Shown here one piece after another: positions 6,325 to 8,165 of a DNA stretch of 8,165 nt. The DNA lies in assembly GCA_041605955.1 (NCBI GenBank), contig JBFIXI010000113.1:1-8165 (forward strand), in the 5' to 3' direction. Position 1 is the first letter of the stretch. Each line of letters starts with the position of its first letter. Both the position numbers and the translations under genes were made by a program. This DNA is from JAHEJX01 sp041605955 (GTDB lineage Bacteria; Actinomycetota; Acidimicrobiia; Spongiisociales; UBA5794). A model generated the notes under the pieces. The model did no database searches. It had not been told where the DNA came from and saw nothing but the letters and a program-made list of their open reading frames with translations.

Positions 6325-6816
6325 GTGACGCATTCCAACGACTTGGGCGAGCTCGACACACTGCTGCGGGTGCTGCGCCAGTTCCGCGAGGTGATCAGGT
6401 GGAAGCTGCATGGGTTGGCCGAGGAGGAGGCCCGCCAGCCGGCGGTCGCCTCTGGCACCAATCCTCTCGCGCTCGTGAAGCACTTGGGCTTCACTGAGCG
6501 TGAGTGGTTCCAGAAGATCATTGGACGGCGGGTTGTTTTCCTGCCTTTCGACGATGCCAACCCGGACGGCGACTGGGTCCTAGACGACTCCGACACCGTG
6601 GAGTCGGTGATTGCCTTCTACGAAGCGGAGTGCGCCGTCAGCGACGCGATGATGGCCGAGGTCGTCGACCCGACGGCTCTAGTTCCCCTCGACGACGGCT
6701 ATGTCACCGTGCGGCGTGTGGTGGTTCACATGCTCGAGGAAACCGCCCGCCACGCCGGCCACATGGACATCATGCGCGAACAGATCGACGGCTCCACCGG
6801 CGCATTTCCTGAGTGA
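6325..6816 (+). CDS. DinB-like DUF664 protein (mycothiol-enzyme-related fold)
   Basis: Soluble 163-residue four-helix-bundle protein of the DinB/YfiT superfamily, DUF664 type. Recognisable elements are GLAEEEARQPAVASGTNPLALVKHL (about 30-54), EREWF (58-62), the mid-domain FYEAECAVSDAMMAEV and the C-terminal HMLEETARHAGHMDIMREQIDG. The likely metal triad is H53, E139 and H143. The E-x3-H spacing matches the zinc ligands of mycothiol-dependent maleylpyruvate isomerase, a member of this superfamily, so thiol-dependent transferase or isomerase activity is plausible but not shown. The GTG start at 6325 is used because the family alignment begins a few residues later; its Shine-Dalgarno is weak. 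It diverges from msrB and converges on selC. The substrate is unknown. Confidence 0.85.
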   Translation: MTHSNDLGELDTLLRVLRQFREVIRWKLHGLAEEEARQPAVASGTNPLALVKHLGFTEREWFQKIIGRRVVFLPFDDANPDGDWVLDDSDTVESVIAFYEAECAVSDAMMAEVVDPTALVPLDDGYVTVRRVVVHMLEETARHAGHMDIMREQIDGSTGAFPE

Positions 6817-6899
6817 TCAAGCGCCCCCACTATGGCGGTCGCGGGTGCGGCGGTGGCGCAATTGAGGGGGCGGCGTTGGCCGCTGGAGGGGGTTTGGAG
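6817..6899. other. G-rich spacer between the DUF664 gene and the hairpin array
   Basis: No coding signal is seen. It contains several runs of four or five G on the plus strand, a small stem GCGGC-GTTG-GCCGC at 6870-6883, and a distant complementary pair CGCCCCC (6822-6828) / GGGGGCG (6866-6872). The G runs at 6866-6899 could form a G-quadruplex, which is inferred only. Confidence 0.4.
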
Positions 6900-6958
6900 G
6901 GGACGATCCTCGTCCCGCTGAGCCGTGGTTCAGCCGCAGTTTGCGTAGCAAATCTGCG
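6900..6958. repeat. Three contiguous stem-loops between the DUF664 gene and selC
   Basis: Three inverted repeats abut without gaps. GGGACGA-TCC-TCGTCCC is at 6900-6916 (7 bp perfect). GCTGAGCC-GT-GGTTCAGC is at 6917-6934 (8 bp, one G-T pair). CGCAGTTTGC-GTA-GCAAATCTGCG is at 6935-6958 (10 bp with one bulged T). None is followed by a T-tract. They may act as a bidirectional terminator for the convergent DUF664 and selC genes or belong to a structured RNA. The G-T pair in the second stem becomes an A-C mismatch on the minus strand, slightly favouring plus-strand folding. Confidence 0.55.
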
Positions 6959-6960
6959 TA

Positions 6961-7003
6961 CGTGTTGTGTGTGGCGAGGCTTGGCATCGCCACACACAAC
7001 ACG
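6961..7003 (-). terminator. 17-bp perfect hairpin abutting the 3' end of selC
   Basis: The arm CGTGTTGTGTGTGGCGA (6961-6977) and its exact complement (6987-7003) enclose a nine-base loop. The hairpin starts at the base directly after the tRNA discriminator position. It probably ends selC transcription or defines the 3' trailer, although the downstream minus-strand sequence (TACGCAGATTT) is not a proper U-tract. The structure is certain; its role is inferred. Confidence 0.55.
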
Positions 7004-7095
7004 CGGAGGCGGACGGGAATCGAACCCGCCAGGGCACTTTCGCACCCTCAACGGTTTTGAAGACCGCGGGACCCACCAGGCATCCTGACGCCTCC
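7004..7095 (-). tRNA. selC: Selenocysteine tRNA, anticodon UCA
   Basis: Adaptor that inserts selenocysteine at UGA codons directed by SelB and a SECIS element; it is charged with serine and converted by SelA using selenophosphate from SelD. The gene is 92 nt. Acceptor arms GGAGGCG and CGCCTCC pair perfectly. The anticodon stem-loop is GCGGT-CTTCAAA-ACCGT with anticodon TCA at 7058-7060. A long variable arm AGGGTGC-GAAA-GTGCCCT has a GNRA loop, and the T arm is GCGGG-TTCGATT-CCCGT. The D loop is only TGGT, as in bacterial tRNA-Sec. CCA is not encoded; the bases after discriminator G (7004) are CGT. The eighth acceptor pair expected in bacterial tRNA-Sec would be a T-C mismatch, and the D stem needs a bulged G. 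The gene is divergent from the aldolase gene, with no clear promoter. Confidence 0.94.
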
Positions 7096-7113
7096 TCGAG
7101 TCCAAGGACTCGA
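7096..7113 (-). repeat. Perfect 18-nt hairpin abutting the 5' end of selC
   Basis: TCGAGTCC (7096-7103) and GGACTCGA (7106-7113) are perfect complements around AA. The repeat touches the first base of the tRNA (7095), so any primary transcript starting upstream would carry a leader hairpin directly at the RNase P cleavage site. It could equally be an operator. Its role is inferred. Confidence 0.5.
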
Positions 7114-7157
7114 CGTCACCCTAGACACCGTAACTCGGTCCCGGTCCCGCAAATCGC

Positions 7158-7192
7158 TGGCAACGAGATCGACGCAGACTTACGCTGCGGCC
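7158..7192 (+). promoter_or_regulatory. Candidate leaderless promoter for the aldolase-like gene
   Basis: TACGCT at 7181-7186 fits the actinobacterial -10 pattern TANNNT and lies 17 bases after TGGCAA (7158-7163), a partial -35 match. Transcription would begin at or next to the ATG at 7193, and no Shine-Dalgarno is visible upstream. Together these suggest a leaderless mRNA. Confidence 0.4.
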
Positions 7193-7954
7193 ATGCACTA
7201 TCAGATGTTGTGGCGCCACGATGCCGAGCCGGAATTCGACAACCCTGCAGAAGCGCGAGTGCACCGCAAGCGCCGCTTGGCGCTTGCCTATCGCGTCTTT
7301 GGCGCGTTTGGATGGGGCGCGCTCGGTGACGGGCACATCTCGGCTCGCGACCCGGAGCGGACGGACGCGTTTTGGCTGCTGCGCTACGGCGTGCCATTCA
7401 ACACGGCAACTGTTGACGATCTTGTTCTCGTGGGACCTGGTGGTGTGGTGGTCGAAGGTGAGGGGGACATCAACATGACGGCTTACCACATACACGGCCC
7501 GATCCACGATGCGCGTCCCGAGGCCATCGCGGCGGCTCACACGCACACCCCGTACGGCACGCCATGGTGCGCCACGAACACACCCTTTTCGATGATCTGC
7601 CAGGAGGCCACTGCCTTTTTCGAGGACCACGCCGTGTTCGACGACGAGGAGGTCCAAGTGTTGAGCCCCGACGGCGGTAAGCGCATCGCGGCGGCCCTGG
7701 GCGACTGCAAGGGCATCCTGCTGCGCAACCACGGCCTGCTGTCCGTGGGCGCCTCGGTGGATGAGGCGGTTGGTTGGTTCTTGCTGATGGAGCGGGTGAG
7801 CGAGGTGCACATCAAGTCCGGAGCGCGCGCCCAACCGATCTCCGACGAGGCCGCCCGCATCGCCCAGGTCGAGATCGGCGATGTCTCCAACGCGTGGAGC
7901 GCGTTCCAGTTTGCCCTCAGGTCGCGCGTAACCGATCCGTCGGTCGTGGGCTGA
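7193..7954 (+). CDS. Class II aldolase/adducin-domain protein
   Basis: Soluble 253-residue protein with the class II aldolase/adducin fold, a zinc-dependent family of sugar-phosphate aldolases, epimerases, decarboxylases and non-enzymatic relatives. The N-terminal helix leads into GWGALGDGHISARDPE (about 40-55), followed by VPFNTATVDDLVLVGPGGVVVEGEGDIN (67-94) and IHGPIHDARPEAIAAAHTHTPYG (100-122). Probable zinc ligands are H116 and H118, and H180 in LLRNHGLLSVG. The catalytic glutamate that fuculose-phosphate aldolase places before the HxH pair is not evident here, where the sequence reads NMTAYHIHGPIH. An aldol cleavage should therefore not be assumed. The ATG at 7193 lacks a Shine-Dalgarno and may be leaderless. 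It is divergent from selC by 97 bases and followed by a GC-rich tandem repeat. The substrate is unknown. Confidence 0.88.
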   Translation: MHYQMLWRHDAEPEFDNPAEARVHRKRRLALAYRVFGAFGWGALGDGHISARDPERTDAFWLLRYGVPFNTATVDDLVLVGPGGVVVEGEGDINMTAYHIHGPIHDARPEAIAAAHTHTPYGTPWCATNTPFSMICQEATAFFEDHAVFDDEEVQVLSPDGGKRIAAALGDCKGILLRNHGLLSVGASVDEAVGWFLLMERVSEVHIKSGARAQPISDEAARIAQVEIGDVSNAWSAFQFALRSRVTDPSVVG

Positions 7955-8009
7955 CCGAGCGAGCAGGTCCTCTGGACCGATGCTGGCCCGCCCGGGGGGA
8001 GCTTGCCTT
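7955..8009. other. Spacer between the aldolase-like gene and the tandem repeat
   Basis: No gene is seen. GCCCGC at 7986-7991 can pair with GCGGGC at 8010-8015, the first bases of the repeat array, forming a weak stem with an 18-base loop. No T-tract follows, so a terminator call is not supported. Confidence 0.35.
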
Positions 8010-8165
8010 GCGGGCGGTACGGGTCCCGCGGGAGCGGTGGTGTGCGGGCGGTGTGGGTGCCGCGGGAGCGGTGGTGTGCGGGCGGTGTGGGTGCCGCGGG
8101 AGGGGTTGGTGTGCGGGCGGTGTGGGTGCCGCGGGAGCGGGTTGGTGTGCGGGCGGTGTGGGTCC
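8010..8165. repeat. GC-rich tandem repeat, 34-36 bp unit, about 4.5 copies, running off the window
   Basis: Copies begin with GCGGGCGGT at 8010, 8044, 8078, 8113 and 8149, giving periods of 34, 34, 35 and 36. The common unit continues GTGGGTGCCGCGGGAG and ends GGTGGTGT or GGTTGGTGT. The first copy differs internally (ACGGGTCCC), and the last truncated copy ends GGGTCC like the first. There are no unique spacers, so it is not CRISPR. Each unit contains the palindrome CCGCGG and three GGG runs, making the plus strand a G-quadruplex candidate. The array reaches the last base, which probably explains why the sequence ends here. Confidence 0.85.

Noticed and set aside
6215..6361. 49-residue N-terminal extension of msrB
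   Set aside because: The residues are not MsrB-like, the ATG at 6214 has a good ribosome-binding site, and the extension would overlap the divergent DUF664 gene.
6813..7105. Small open frames on both strands over the selC locus
   Set aside because: They run through the tRNA and the hairpins, lack ribosome-binding sites and show no family similarity.
5813..7954. The TGA stops of msrB, the DUF664 gene and the aldolase-like gene as selenocysteine codons, given selC nearby
   Set aside because: Each protein is already complete for its family at the TGA, the catalytic residues are present upstream, and readthrough gives no family-like sequence.
8010..8165. CRISPR array
   Set aside because: The repeats are directly contiguous with no unique spacers and vary in length by one or two bases, as in a minisatellite.

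Overview
The window looks like a fragment of a high-GC bacterial chromosome, most likely an actinobacterium and possibly from an uncultured, Acidimicrobiia-like lineage. This placement is an inference. It rests on the strong G/C bias at third codon positions, a DUF664 (DinB-like, mycothiol-enzyme-related) protein, a tRNA whose CCA end is not encoded, a candidate leaderless promoter, and LivH/LivM permeases with long N-terminal extensions. The sequence begins with 19 consecutive C and ends inside a GC-rich tandem repeat, so both ends look like assembly limits.

Bases 49-4434 hold a tightly coupled plus-strand operon for a branched-chain amino acid type (HAAT family) ABC importer: permeases LivH and LivM, then ATPases LivG and LivF. 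Each pair of genes overlaps by 1-4 bases. The usual periplasmic/extracellular binding protein is not in the window and may lie upstream. Next comes a small two-CBS-domain protein (4539-4973) with its own ribosome-binding site, ending at a strong hairpin terminator.

Bases 4974-5229 form a tail-to-tail intergenic region crowded with inverted repeats. Two minus-strand genes follow: a single-cluster ferredoxin with an Asp in place of the second cluster cysteine (5230-5550) and a zinc-type methionine sulfoxide reductase B (5813-6214). Diverging from msrB is a plus-strand DUF664 protein (6325-6816).

The most notable locus is 6900-7113. It carries a selenocysteine tRNA gene (selC, minus strand, anticodon UCA) bounded directly on both sides by perfect inverted repeats. 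Three more hairpins are stacked end to end beyond its 3' side. This implies that the organism decodes UGA as selenocysteine, although no selenoprotein is visible here. Diverging from selC is a class II aldolase/adducin-like gene (7193-7954), possibly translated from a leaderless mRNA. The last ~155 bases are a 34-36 bp G-rich tandem repeat that runs off the end.

The liv operon is an uptake system. The ferredoxin, MsrB, DUF664 protein and selC share a loose sulfur/selenium/redox theme, but no common operon links them.
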